A stretch of 64,000 bases of DNA from Paenibacillus_E sp052115445 (GCF_052115445.1 NZ_JBFRGR010000010.1:124001-188000), one strand, 5' to 3'. Positions 52,036 through 62,061 are shown, numbered from the stretch's first letter. A program made the numbers and translations. The notes: generated by a model from the sequence alone, not told the origin.

Positions 52036-54270
52036 GTGCTGCCAATTCCCAATTTAGATGACCGGATGTTTGAACAAATGGTAATGGAGGCTCGGAAGTC
52101 GATTCCGAAGCTATTCCCAGAATGGACAGATGAGAATGAGCATGATCCTGGGATTACGCTGTTGGAGCTGATGTCATGGATGACGGAGATGCAACAGTAT
52201 TACTTAAATCGGGTGACGGAGCGCAGTGAACGCAAGTTTCTGAAGCTGCTGGGAATTCGTCCACGCGATGCGGTGTCTGCAGTATGTGATGTGACGTTTA
52301 CTGGCGCTACGCATCAACTTGTGCTCCCTAAAGGGACGCCGTTGTCCGCGATGGATCTGCGTTTTGAGACGATGGGAACGGTACAGTTAGTTCCAGCTGC
52401 ATTGGAGAAGGTGCTCGTACGTACGGAAACGGCGGCTGCCGATTATACATCGAACAATCAGGCCAAAATTGCTTACTATGCTTTTGGTGCTGATGCCCGC
52501 AAGGGAGCTCATCTGTATCTCGGTTTTGATCAGGCATTGCCAATGGACACCGAGGTTTCGATCTATTTTAATCTGTTTGACCGCTATCCCGTGACTGTAA
52601 GTCATCATGCAGAGAAGATGGCGCCAATGATTTCATCAGCCAAAGTTGCTTGGTCATTCGCAGGTGCAGGTGGAGATGGGCAGTCGGAGAGCTGGCTGCC
52701 GATTGAGGCAAAGAGCGATACCACAGTTCACCTATCGCAAAGCGGAGAATTTAAGTTTTACATCACATCGGAGATGAAGCCGATGTCCTTGTATCCGGCT
52801 GATGACCGTGGCCGCTATTGGATCTGCTGTACACTGGAGGAGGACGGCTATGAGCTGGCTCCCAAAATTGAGAAGATCACGCTCAATGCCGTTAAGGCAG
52901 TGGAGCAGGAAACCTTTAGCGAGGTGACGGCTTTCAGCAGCTCGGGCGAGCCAAGGCAAAGCTTCGAGTTGAGCACGTATCTTGCTTATAACGGCCTGCA
53001 CACTGTACAGGTGCTGGATGAGCAGGGCCGTTGGCGCGACTGGCACACGGTCGCTGACTTAAGTGCCTGCGGGCCAACAGATCTCTGCTGCGAGCTGCAG
53101 CAGGATTCGGCCCGTAGGACGACCCGTCTTCGCTTCGGCGACGGGGTGCACGGCAGTATCCCGCCGCAGGGTGCGCAGCGGGTGCGGCTTGTTGCTTATA
53201 CGGCTGAGTTTGACTACAGCCGGTATGTGGGAGGCAGCAAAGGTCTGCCTGGGCAGACCTTTGAGATCAGCCGCGGGCGATTGTACAAGCCTAGCAGCAT
53301 GCTGCTGCAGGTTGGCTCCCGCCCGCGGGGCGAGGATGTCTTCGTCTGGGACGACTGGACGGCCGTGGATGACTTCGATAACTCGAAGGGGGCGGACCGC
53401 CACTACGTCTACGACGCCGCCGCAGGCACGATCCGATTCGGGAATAACGAAGCGGGGTTAGTGCCGCGCAAGTCCGGGGAACCGAACATTCGGTTCCTGG
53501 CCTTGCAGGCAGGCGGGGGCGTGCGAGGCAACGTGAAGGACGGCCTCGTGACGGGGTTCACGGCTTCGCCAGGCGTGAGCGTGACGAATCCGTTCCCGGC
53601 GCGTGGCGGCCTGGAAGCGGAGACGCTCGCGCAAGCGAAGCTGCGCGTGCAGCGCGAGCTGGCTGCGCCAACGCGCGCGGTGACCGCCGAGGACTACGAG
53701 GCGCTCGCGAAGGCGGCGCCGGGTCTCCGCGTCGCGCGGGTGAAGGCAATCCCGCTGTATAAGCCGGGAATGCGGGATTTCCCGCGGGTATCGGCGCCGG
53801 CGCAGATGACCGTGGTGGTTGTACCTTACAGCGAGAGCGACAAGCCGAAGGCTGGCAAAGGCTTCTTGCAGACGATCAAGCTGCATCTGGATCGGCATCG
53901 GCTTCTGACAACGGAGCTGCATGTCATTCCAGCGGAGTATATTAAGATCACCGTCCACGCCGTTGTGGTGATGGAACCGAAGTATAAGAACGAGCAACGG
54001 CGCATCGCGCTCGAGCTCAAAAATCTGCTTCAACCTATGGATCATGGGCAGGGTGCGGAGGGCTGGCGCTTTGGGCGAACCGTGTATAAGGGAGATATTT
54101 ACGGCGTCATTTCCCGCATCAAAGGTGTCGTCTATGTGCAGGATATTTGGCTCGATGCCGAAGGCACGGGCTTCCACAAGGACAGCGCAGGGGATATTCA
54201 TATCCCGCCTTATGCGTTAGTCTACTCTGGCAATCATGAGATCGAGACGATCAGTCAGACAGATTTGTAG
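52036..54270 (+). CDS. baseplate J-like protein 2 (Pvc12-like)
   Basis: A 744-residue baseplate protein starting at GTG 52036 behind AGGAGG. The opening PNLDDRMFEQMVMEARKSIPKLFPEWTDENEHDPGITLLELMSWMTEMQQYYLNR is a hallmark in outline (LDDR, PEWTDENEHDPG, LLELMSWMTEMQ); the J-like core contains RFGDGVHGSIPPQG and ALAKAAPGLRVARVKAIP. The stretch 52980-53800 is much richer in G and C than the rest. It closes the baseplate periphery. Confidence 0.9.
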   Translation: MLPIPNLDDRMFEQMVMEARKSIPKLFPEWTDENEHDPGITLLELMSWMTEMQQYYLNRVTERSERKFLKLLGIRPRDAVSAVCDVTFTGATHQLVLPKGTPLSAMDLRFETMGTVQLVPAALEKVLVRTETAAADYTSNNQAKIAYYAFGADARKGAHLYLGFDQALPMDTEVSIYFNLFDRYPVTVSHHAEKMAPMISSAKVAWSFAGAGGDGQSESWLPIEAKSDTTVHLSQSGEFKFYITSEMKPMSLYPADDRGRYWICCTLEEDGYELAPKIEKITLNAVKAVEQETFSEVTAFSSSGEPRQSFELSTYLAYNGLHTVQVLDEQGRWRDWHTVADLSACGPTDLCCELQQDSARRTTRLRFGDGVHGSIPPQGAQRVRLVAYTAEFDYSRYVGGSKGLPGQTFEISRGRLYKPSSMLLQVGSRPRGEDVFVWDDWTAVDDFDNSKGADRHYVYDAAAGTIRFGNNEAGLVPRKSGEPNIRFLALQAGGGVRGNVKDGLVTGFTASPGVSVTNPFPARGGLEAETLAQAKLRVQRELAAPTRAVTAEDYEALAKAAPGLRVARVKAIPLYKPGMRDFPRVSAPAQMTVVVVPYSESDKPKAGKGFLQTIKLHLDRHRLLTTELHVIPAEYIKITVHAVVVMEPKYKNEQRRIALELKNLLQPMDHGQGAEGWRFGRTVYKGDIYGVISRIKGVVYVQDIWLDAEGTGFHKDSAGDIHIPPYALVYSGNHEIETISQTDL

Positions 54271-54768
54271 GTGCCTAGCTGGAAAATGAATGATTAGCGC
54301 TCAGTTGAGTAGCTAGCTTTCAAATAGATGTGAAATATACAGCTAATTTTGCCGTATTTCCTGGGACTTAGCGATTAGATGAAAAAAGTACAGCTAATAT
54401 GAGCAAGATTGGCGGTTTGATGGATTTTGGCGGAAATTAACTGTAGGAAATCCATCTAATGCTCCTAAGTGGGGAGAATCAGCAAAATTAGCTACATAAA
54501 ATCCATTTAATTTGTTTGGGGCGACGGGGAACAGGTTAGGCGGTAGCGGTAGAGTTAGAGGTAGTTGTAGTTGTAGAGGTAGTTGTAGAGGTAGTTGTAG
54601 AAGTAGAAGTAGAAGTAGAAGTAGAAGTAGAAGTAGAAGTAGAAGTAGAAGTAGAAGTAGAAGTAGTGTGGATAGTTAAGTAGCTAAAGAAGTAGGTAGC
54701 CTAGCACTTAACAGTAGTTAAAGTTGAGGTAGCAGTTGAAGTAAACCATAGAAAAGAGGTGACGAACG
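54271..54768. other. repeat-rich intergenic region within the eCIS locus
   Basis: No gene seen. Words TACAGCTAAT, CATCTAAT and TTAGCTACATAAAATCCATT recur in both orientations in the first 240 bases, typical of an intergenic repeat family; the rest is a GTAGTT/GTAGAA array. Translation of the next gene starts behind AGAGGTGA at its 3' end. Confidence 0.6.
54597..54667. repeat. GTAGAA hexamer array
   Basis: About eleven perfect GTAGAA units preceded by degenerate GTAGTTGTAGAG units from 54541. It lies about 100 bases upstream of a baseplate gene start. Confidence 0.9.
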
Positions 54769-56886
54769 ATGCAGGATGGACAAACGTTTTTTTCGCTAAA
54801 CAAGAAAATGGATTGGGAAGAGGGCTTTGATGCGAATGTTCATATGGTGGAGCAGGGTTTTTCGATTCAGCAGTCGGAGAAGTACAGCATTCATCGCATC
54901 GTTCGCACGGATGAGCTTGAAGGGATTCCGCCTATTCGCGACATGACAGTAGGGCCTGGGCGGAAGCTAATTTTGCTGGATGAGTCAGCGAATGTGTGGA
55001 TTTACGATGATGAAAGTCGACACAGGGAATTACTGTTTCGTCATGGTCACGACCTATTCAGCTCGGAAGCGATGCTTGCATCGATGTCGGATCTTCTAGT
55101 GATTGCGGATGCGACCGAGGGCACGGAGAGAAGACTTGCTGTCTACTCCATCTCCAATGGTCAGACCATGTGGGCGGTTCAAGATTGGGAAGGTATGAGT
55201 TTATATCCACTATCCCTGAATACGAAGCTTCAAACTGCGAATACGCTATTTATAGCGGTTCCTTTGGACATTGCGGTTGGTATGAATGGAAGTCCCGAAG
55301 TCCCGAAGGACGGTCGGATTGGCATAATACAGTGGAACTCGGCTGGTGAGGTGATACGTGTGTATGAACATGACGCCCATCGTATGCCGGAGGCCATTCC
55401 GATTTCGAAGCTGCAGGAGCGCTATTTTACTGCGGCGGCAGATGGCACGATTGCCCTGCTGGATAACCAGCTTCGGTCGGTTACGGTGTTCCATGAAGAT
55501 GGGCGAGAGCCGTTCCATTTCCAATTGGAGCAGGAGGGGCGATTTGCCGGCATTTCCATTGATACGAATCATAATCTCTATATAGGGGATAGCGGTTACG
55601 CGCAGCAAGAGGGTGTGACGGAGCGGTTTATTTTAAAATATCGCGGCAACGGTACCACCTTGGATAAGGTAACAGGCTTCCGTGGACGAACGGATAAATT
55701 AGTACGGGATGGGCGCAATCGCCTGTACGTGTTCGATCGAATGAGCGGTCAGATTAGCTTGCTGGACCTTCGAGCTCGAACGATGCTTCTGGAGGACACG
55801 CAATTACCGGAGGCCGTGTACTTCTCTGCGGATCTCGATACGACGGAGACGGAGACGACGTGGCACAAAATACGGTTGGAAGCAGATATCCCAGAGGAGA
55901 CGCAGGTTCGGTTTTCGTATTATGCCTCGGATGAAAGTGAAGGGATGGTGGACGGGGATTACGTAAATCTCACTAGCTATTTCACGGATCCAGATATCTC
56001 GGTCAAAGAAAAGCTAAGAGCGACGCGCGACCTTTGGTCAGAGCCGATTCTGAATCCCAAAGATGCGCTGCTGATGAATGCGAAGGGGCGATATCTCTGG
56101 TTCAAAATCGAGCTGATCGGCAGTGAGCAGAAATCACCGTTTATTCGCAAGTTGAGGGTGTATTACCCTCGCACCTCATTGATCGCTTATTTGCCGCCGA
56201 TGTATCAACAGGATGAGGAGCATAGCCCTTTCTTGGAGCGATTCCTGGCGATGTTTAGTACGTTTTTTGACGATATGGAGGATACGATTGATCGGATTTC
56301 GGGCCATTTTGATCCGGATGCGGTGTCGGGACCGTACTTGGAATGGTTGGGCGGTTGGCTTGCTATTACGGAGCACGAGGCTTGGGGCGAGAAGAAGCTG
56401 AGAGAGCTGATCAAGCGAGCACCAGAGCTATACAAGCTGCGGGGAACGCGCGAGGGCTTGATGAATATGCTCCACATTTACACGGGCGCTGAGCCATTCA
56501 TATTGGAGTATTTTCAATTTAAGCAAATGCAAGAAACGTCAGAGCTGCGGCAGCTTTTCACCCAGTTATATGGCGATAATCCTTACACCTTTTGTGTACT
56601 GCTGAGGCCAGAAAGTGTGCGTACAGATGAACAGCGCTTAGTGATTGAGCACATTATTGAAGATCAGAAGCCTGCTTATACCGAGGGCAAATTGATTGTG
56701 CTGCAGCCTTGGATGTATGCAGATATGCATACCTACCTAGGTATTAATACGTACTTGTCTGAGCCTACTTTATTAACCCTCGATCAGCGCTCGTCGATGC
56801 CTTACAATACGGTGCTGATTGATGTGGATCGTGATAAACGGATGGATATACATACGCGCTTGGGACTAGATTCCGAAATCGAATAA
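54769..56886 (+). CDS. eCIS tail protein with beta-propeller-like part and P2 gpI-like C-terminus
   Basis: A 705-residue protein. The first about 370 residues contain repeated beta-blade units (GRKLILLDESANVWIYDD, DLLVIADATEGTERRLAVYS, DGTIALLDNQLRSVTVFHEDG, NHNLYIGDSG) as in NHL/propeller proteins, and the C-terminal third matches the phage tail protein I group: YLPPMYQQDEEHSPFLERFL, GPYLEWLGGWLAI, APELYKLRGTREGL. It probably caps the baseplate outer edge and may position fibres. The ATG follows AGAGGTGA. Confidence 0.85.
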   Translation: MQDGQTFFSLNKKMDWEEGFDANVHMVEQGFSIQQSEKYSIHRIVRTDELEGIPPIRDMTVGPGRKLILLDESANVWIYDDESRHRELLFRHGHDLFSSEAMLASMSDLLVIADATEGTERRLAVYSISNGQTMWAVQDWEGMSLYPLSLNTKLQTANTLFIAVPLDIAVGMNGSPEVPKDGRIGIIQWNSAGEVIRVYEHDAHRMPEAIPISKLQERYFTAAADGTIALLDNQLRSVTVFHEDGREPFHFQLEQEGRFAGISIDTNHNLYIGDSGYAQQEGVTERFILKYRGNGTTLDKVTGFRGRTDKLVRDGRNRLYVFDRMSGQISLLDLRARTMLLEDTQLPEAVYFSADLDTTETETTWHKIRLEADIPEETQVRFSYYASDESEGMVDGDYVNLTSYFTDPDISVKEKLRATRDLWSEPILNPKDALLMNAKGRYLWFKIELIGSEQKSPFIRKLRVYYPRTSLIAYLPPMYQQDEEHSPFLERFLAMFSTFFDDMEDTIDRISGHFDPDAVSGPYLEWLGGWLAITEHEAWGEKKLRELIKRAPELYKLRGTREGLMNMLHIYTGAEPFILEYFQFKQMQETSELRQLFTQLYGDNPYTFCVLLRPESVRTDEQRLVIEHIIEDQKPAYTEGKLIVLQPWMYADMHTYLGINTYLSEPTLLTLDQRSSMPYNTVLIDVDRDKRMDIHTRLGLDSEIE

Positions 56887-56923
56887 TAAAAGAAATTGAG
56901 TCAGAGAAGGTGAGGGGATCGTT

Positions 56924-58612
56924 ATGAAAAAATCACGTTATTACCCGTTTGAACGTAATCGGTATTTCTATGGGAAGCTGCTGACGGTCAGAGATTTCGA
57001 GTCCGAGCAAAAGTATTTTAACGATAAACGCAGAATGATGAACCGACTTCTACATGGTTCTGGTGTTGTAACTGGCTTGCAGGTTGTAGCGGTGGATGAG
57101 AAGTCTGTTTCGGTCGAAATGGGTGCCGCCATTGATGCCTTAGGACGGGAAATTGTCGTGCCATCTCCGATGACGATGAAGCTGTCTATGATGGATGGGT
57201 TCAGCAATAATCAGTATGCTAAGAACGTTTACCTGTGTATTGCCTATGATGAAAAAGAAAAAGAGCCCGTCCACGCTGTAGCGAACTCTTCCGTCCGTTC
57301 GGACGAAATTAATGATTATAATCGTGTGTTGGAAAGCTATCGTCTGTTCATCCGGGAGGATGCACCAGACCCAGCTTCATTGCCGCTGGCTACGCTGTCA
57401 GATCAGACGGTTGTACTGTATCAGGATAAGCAGGTACGCGTCCTGCAAACGACACCGCGCTATGTGAATCCGGGGCAATTGTTCGAGATGACACTGCGTT
57501 TTGAGAAAACGCTGAAAGCGGGCAGAATGACCTTCCAATATGAGCTTGATGCTCATCGTGTAGAGGCGATCAACGGGACGACCATTGTGTTCCAAGAGCC
57601 ACAAGATGCACAAGAGAGCGAATATGAAATGAAGGTGCTGCTTCGTGCCGATAGTACGGCTGCGGCGAAAGCATCCGTCGGTGTAAAAGCGGGAACTGGG
57701 GCTTTGAAGCTGGATGATAGACAACTCGAGCTGCAAGCGCAATCCATTGGCGAGATTAGCATCGTGAACGAAGCGGTGAAAGAGCGGTTAATGTCGGATT
57801 TCGTGAAGCAATCCTTGGAAGCATCTTTGGAAGCTCCATCGGAGCCGTGCATTTATTTGGCCAAAATCTGTTTGATCCAAGTCGGACCGACTTATGTCAT
57901 AGAAAGTGTTGAGCAAGTACCGTTCGGTGAATACGTCTACAATACGTCCGTTATGTACCGACTCGGTCAAGCCAGTCAGTATCGGGAAGAAACCTCGGGT
58001 CAATTCGTAACGAAGTCCAAAGTGAAAACCTTGGCTCCGGGACAAATGCCAGAGCTGAATGTCAATTACAACCCCTTGATCAGCGAGTTGTCTTTTGATC
58101 TAGGTATTCCAGCTGGCGGTGGCAGCGGGATTGCAGGCATTGTAAGCGGGTATGTCGACATACCGATTGAACCTTTCACGAAAATTGCCGTTTCACCATT
58201 CGGGCGTGCGATGAAGAGCTTCTACTCAGGTGAGATTGTACACGGACTCGGCGAGGGAAATGTGTTGATCATCACAAGCTTAGAAGAGCAAAGCGGCAAT
58301 GCGTTCTCGGATATTCTTTCTAGTGGAGACCGCGTATATGGCGGGGCTTCGGAAGTGTTCAAAGGTAGTGAGTTTGAGCCAGATGCACCTGAGGTGAAGA
58401 TCGGAACAATCGCGTACCCGCAGAAGGGTACATTCCGTATCGGCGTGAAAGTGCAGCAATCGGGTGAGCAAGGCAATGTACGTGTGCGCTGGTGGGCATA
58501 CAGTGCGGAGATGGCAGGCGTCGTGCAAGGTAGTGGCGGAAGCGGCGATTCCTTGGACGAAGCGTTGTCAGCTATGAGAGAAGCGGCTTCGGCAGGTAGT
58601 GACGCGGAGTAG
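56924..58612 (+). CDS. conserved eCIS-end protein of unknown function
   Basis: A 562-residue protein starting KKSRYYPFERNRYFYGKLLTVRDF, then NRLLHGSGVVTGLQVVAV, a start seen in proteins encoded at the ends of Gram-positive eCIS loci. The first 150 residues look like a domain binding the tail tip; the middle (170-270) is Ig-like with QLELQAQSIGEISIV; the end is Gly/Ser-rich (QGSGGSGDSLDEALSAMREAASAG). A role as receptor-binding or tip-decorating protein is plausible as no tail fibre was recognised. The gene is last before a strong terminator. Confidence 0.7.
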   Translation: MKKSRYYPFERNRYFYGKLLTVRDFESEQKYFNDKRRMMNRLLHGSGVVTGLQVVAVDEKSVSVEMGAAIDALGREIVVPSPMTMKLSMMDGFSNNQYAKNVYLCIAYDEKEKEPVHAVANSSVRSDEINDYNRVLESYRLFIREDAPDPASLPLATLSDQTVVLYQDKQVRVLQTTPRYVNPGQLFEMTLRFEKTLKAGRMTFQYELDAHRVEAINGTTIVFQEPQDAQESEYEMKVLLRADSTAAAKASVGVKAGTGALKLDDRQLELQAQSIGEISIVNEAVKERLMSDFVKQSLEASLEAPSEPCIYLAKICLIQVGPTYVIESVEQVPFGEYVYNTSVMYRLGQASQYREETSGQFVTKSKVKTLAPGQMPELNVNYNPLISELSFDLGIPAGGGSGIAGIVSGYVDIPIEPFTKIAVSPFGRAMKSFYSGEIVHGLGEGNVLIITSLEEQSGNAFSDILSSGDRVYGGASEVFKGSEFEPDAPEVKIGTIAYPQKGTFRIGVKVQQSGEQGNVRVRWWAYSAEMAGVVQGSGGSGDSLDEALSAMREAASAGSDAE

Positions 58613-58617
58613 CATGC

Positions 58618-58663
58618 AAAAAGACCGTCCTGAACAAGTGAGCCTTGTTCGGACGGTCTTTTT
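58618..58663 (+). terminator. terminator of the eCIS operon
   Basis: AAAAAGACCGTCC and GGACGGTCTTTTT, extended inside by GAACAAG/CTTGTTC, form a stem of about 20 bp with T run. Confidence 0.92.
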
Positions 58664-58920
58664 GACGTCGCGGTGTCGTCAGAGGCAATTTCTTAACGGA
58701 CATGGTTGCCGCTATTTCTCGTATACGGTGGCGGTCACGGTGATAACGGACATGTGTGACGCTATTTGGTAAAAAGGAACAAGTTGGACTAGCAAAATGG
58801 TGGGATAGCGTCGTTGCTGTCCGTAAAATCAGAAAAAGGAGCAAATAGTGCGGAATAACGCCTCCCATGTCCGTTAGGATACGGGGGATGCCATCTTGTG
58901 TAGTTGGGCTTAGAGCGCAG
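58664..58920. repeat. intergenic repeat region, direct and inverted copies
   Basis: TTAACGGACATGGTTGCCGCTATTT and ATAACGGACATGTGTGACGCTATTT-like units (shown in outline) occur in direct order near 58692 and 58742, and inverted versions with TGTCCGT and AATAACGCCT-CCCATGTCCGTTAG near 58808 and 58855. No gene is seen. Confidence 0.65.
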
Positions 58921-58923
58921 CCC

Positions 58924-61900
58924 TTATTGTACTTTGTCCAACAAACGGTAAATCACAACCGCTGCTTGTGCTCTAGAGGCGTTATCCGCAGGTGCGAATT
59001 GTCCTCCTGTCGTTCCGCTGAGTAGGCCTAGGGCAGAAGCGATTCGGACATAGGATCTAGCCCATGTACTAATCGTGCCTTCGTCGGCATATTTGACTTC
59101 TTGTGTGGTGACGAGATCTTCAAGCTTTTTGCCTGTGGCATGTAAATAAGCGTTGACCATAGTGAGAGCCATTTGTTCCCGTGTGATAGGAGCATCCGGA
59201 ACAAAGGTGTGCTCGCTCATGCCGCTAATAATACCCGCTGAATAGGCGGCATAGACGGAATTCTGATACCAAGCATCCGCGGAAACATCTTGGAATATGT
59301 CTGTTTTGCTACCTGCTTGTAATTTTAATGCTTTAGCGATGATGGTGACGAATTGTGCTCTTGTTAATGTTGTATCAGGTTGGAAGGAGTCTTGATCGAT
59401 ACCATCGATAATCCCTTTGCCAGCCAGGTTTTCAATTTCTTTTTGTGCCCAATGATCCTTAATGTCCTTAAGGATTGTCTCGTTTTGCTTCTCGAGAACA
59501 GCATATTTGGAGAAATGGGCAAGTGAAGCCGTCATGGTGCCATCCGAATTAAGAGTGCCGGCGATCGGCGTCCAAGCACCTTGTGCTTCATCATAGAAAT
59601 AAACGCTTAGTTTATGAACATCTTTGACCTTTTTGGCATCAAAAGGAATAGTAACCTTTACAGGTGAAGCAAATGAATTAATTTTCGACCCATCCTCGGT
59701 TACAGAGAAATCATAAGTAGCGGATGCTGAAGTGAAATTCGGGATGGATGTATTGGTTTTGCTTGATGTAAATAGGATTTTGCCAGTCGAAAGCTTGATC
59801 GGCCAAGCATTTGGTGGAATCTGCATGTTGATATCATTAGCCGCAATAACGATGGGTCTGTTCATTTGCGAAGCTTTTTGAACAATATCAGCATCCATCT
59901 CGACGGAGAGGACATCCACATTTTCTTTCGTTTTGGCATCAAGGGTTAAGTCTGACAAAGCTTTATTTAATAAGATTAATAAATCAACGTGTGCTGGTTT
60001 GAACTCATACGCCATTTTCCCATCGGCATTGAGGAAGGGAGGTTGTTGTGAGCTGCCGCCGCCTCCACCACCACCGCCGCCACCGCCTACAGGGGTAATC
60101 GTATACTGATAGTACGCATCATTACTGAATACATTATTATGTTTAGTAGCAACAGTTAAGTTAGTATTTTCACTAAGTGATAGCTCACCACCTGTTATTG
60201 GAAAAGTAGAAATAAGTGCGGCCTTATTTGCCTGTTCGAGCTTATAATAAATGGTACCAGTCGTGTATGAAGAGGTGAGGGTAACCTTCTGAGTTCCTTT
60301 GTACGTTCCAGGAGCTAAGCTAACCTGTGGTGCAGTTGGTGGATTGTAGAAAGTAAAGGNGTTCGAACGGTGAATATAAACGCCACCAGAAGGAGCGGGT
60401 TCTTCCCATGTCCCGAAAATATAAAAGTCATGCACAGGATCGTTATTTGCCATCGTAGCTGTTAATCTTTTTTGACCTATTTGAAGGTGATCCCAAGCAG
60501 GTGCAACAAAGTCATAAGTTGTATCTTTCTCTCTGTCATCTGTCGTTGCATTAAAAGCTCTCGCTTCAAGGTACACTGAATAGGTGACATTGACGACGCT
60601 ATTCTGAACATTGACCAATTTAAAGTCATAATTGACTGTAGGATTGGTTGGGAAATTCGCAGCTGGAGGAACCGAAGTGATTTTTAGCCTAGGCACTTCA
60701 AATGCGCGAATGCCATTAATGAGACCAGTACCATAAGCCATCGTTTGCGAAACATAGTTATATGGATAGTGGATGGATGGTTCATAGATATTTACCTGCA
60801 ACGATTGTAGAGCGGTTGGCTGTGCTGACGTCTGAAGAATGAGACGAATGTCTTCTGCCTCCAGATTATGATTAGCAGCTTTCAGTAAAGCAGCCAGTCC
60901 TGTAACAAAAGGCGTAGCCATGGATGTTCCTGACTTATAATCATAGCTGCTGCCAATAATTGTGCTATAGATATTAACGCCGGGTGCGACGACATCTATT
61001 TTGCCTATATTAGAGAAATCCGCAATCGCAAAGCTTAGATCAGAAAGTTGGGCTACAGCACCAACACTTATCACTTCTTCATAGGCTGCTGGGTAGCTAG
61101 TAAAATAGGCAGTACGGTGGGTATCTGTAGTATCCCAAGGTTGCGTAGAGTATTGACCTATTTCATCCTTCTTCCAATTGTTACTGTCGTTGCCTGCGGC
61201 TGAAACAATCACAGTACCTTGATCATGAATTGTTTTAATAATGTCATGTATGGCTTTACTGTTTCCATAACTGCCCAAACTCATATTGATCACATCAACT
61301 GGATGGGTCTGCAAGTATTGGAAAGCTTGGTACAAATAGCTCGTATCCCCACCACCAGTACTATCAAGAACTTTAAGTGGCATAATTCGGACGCCTTGAG
61401 CGACACCTACATCGGCGCCGCCATAAGGCTGCGCTGCAATAATACCTGAAACATGTGTGCCGTGACCATTATCGTCTTGAGCATTGTTATCATTATTTAC
61501 AAAGTCGTAACCTTGACCTTGGATTATAGCATTTTGTAGAGCTGGATGTGTCATATCAATACCAGTATCCATCACGGCCACTTTGACACTCTGATTCTGA
61601 GTGAGGTTGGAGTATGTACCCATTTGATCGACGTGTGACGCAAGCTTCCCCCAAGTCCGCTTATATCCCTCAGTTCCAGAATAGACCGATTGTGAGACAG
61701 TGGGTGATACATCCGTCGCAATCAAATGCACCTTATAAACCGGCTCTGCATACTCCACATTCGGGTCCTTTTGAAGTTCAGCGACCTTATCTGAGACAGA
61801 TTGCTCATCGCTGAAATTGAGCGTTGTCCAAGCAGAAGCGGAGTGCGCGGACAATGCCTGTATACCGTTAGCAGCAGGCTGTTGCTTGTATTTCACAAGC

Positions 61901-62061
61901 ACCTTCCCCGGAACGATGTCGTTCTCATTGAAGGAAGGCGCAGTGGATGTGCTGGCTAGATCATTCGGTTCTTGAGCATAGCCGAGTGTGCCAAGGGAAA
62001 GATTGAAGACGGTAAAGAGTGAAACGAGTGCAAGGAGTAACTTTCTTTTATGCAAAACCAT
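58924..62061 (-). CDS. SLH-anchored subtilisin-like serine protease
   Basis: A 1045-residue secreted protein: signal peptide (about 1-29), inhibitor-I9-like propeptide (about 45-110), S8 peptidase domain with catalytic Asp in VMDTGID near 166, His in GHGTHVSG near 200 and Ser in SGTSMATP near 378, beta-domains, an eleven-Gly run near 660, and three SLH domains at the C-terminus (about 865-1043). SLH domains anchor it to the cell wall polymer, so it works on the outer surface. One base near 60360 is undetermined. It is convergent with the eCIS operon but there is no sign of a functional link. Confidence 0.93.
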   Translation of the reverse strand: MVLHKRKLLLALVSLFTVFNLSLGTLGYAQEPNDLASTSTAPSFNENDIVPGKVLVKYKQQPAANGIQALSAHSASAWTTLNFSDEQSVSDKVAELQKDPNVEYAEPVYKVHLIATDVSPTVSQSVYSGTEGYKRTWGKLASHVDQMGTYSNLTQNQSVKVAVMDTGIDMTHPALQNAIIQGQGYDFVNNDNNAQDDNGHGTHVSGIIAAQPYGGADVGVAQGVRIMPLKVLDSTGGGDTSYLYQAFQYLQTHPVDVINMSLGSYGNSKAIHDIIKTIHDQGTVIVSAAGNDSNNWKKDEIGQYSTQPWDTTDTHRTAYFTSYPAAYEEVISVGAVAQLSDLSFAIADFSNIGKIDVVAPGVNIYSTIIGSSYDYKSGTSMATPFVTGLAALLKAANHNLEAEDIRLILQTSAQPTALQSLQVNIYEPSIHYPYNYVSQTMAYGTGLINGIRAFEVPRLKITSVPPAANFPTNPTVNYDFKLVNVQNSVVNVTYSVYLEARAFNATTDDREKDTTYDFVAPAWDHLQIGQKRLTATMANNDPVHDFYIFGTWEEPAPSGGVYIHRSNXFTFYNPPTAPQVSLAPGTYKGTQKVTLTSSYTTGTIYYKLEQANKAALISTFPITGGELSLSENTNLTVATKHNNVFSNDAYYQYTITPVGGGGGGGGGGGSSQQPPFLNADGKMAYEFKPAHVDLLILLNKALSDLTLDAKTKENVDVLSVEMDADIVQKASQMNRPIVIAANDINMQIPPNAWPIKLSTGKILFTSSKTNTSIPNFTSASATYDFSVTEDGSKINSFASPVKVTIPFDAKKVKDVHKLSVYFYDEAQGAWTPIAGTLNSDGTMTASLAHFSKYAVLEKQNETILKDIKDHWAQKEIENLAGKGIIDGIDQDSFQPDTTLTRAQFVTIIAKALKLQAGSKTDIFQDVSADAWYQNSVYAAYSAGIISGMSEHTFVPDAPITREQMALTMVNAYLHATGKKLEDLVTTQEVKYADEGTISTWARSYVRIASALGLLSGTTGGQFAPADNASRAQAAVVIYRLLDKVQ

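Noticed and set aside
53063..54201. Long open frames on both strands in the second baseplate J gene
   Set aside because: Products of GC-rich third positions in the true gene; they are Arg/Ser/Pro-rich without family pattern.
54597..54667. CRISPR array
   Set aside because: Six-base perfect tandem repeats without spacers.
32635..58612. Prophage
   Set aside because: Tail-like genes only. No integrase, terminase, portal, capsid, holin or endolysin, and an AAA ATPase plus DUF4255 protein are present, as in eCIS.
4091..60360. Four undetermined bases (near 4091, 44001, 49210, 60360) as mutations
   Set aside because: They are single N base calls inside intact frames and do not disrupt them.
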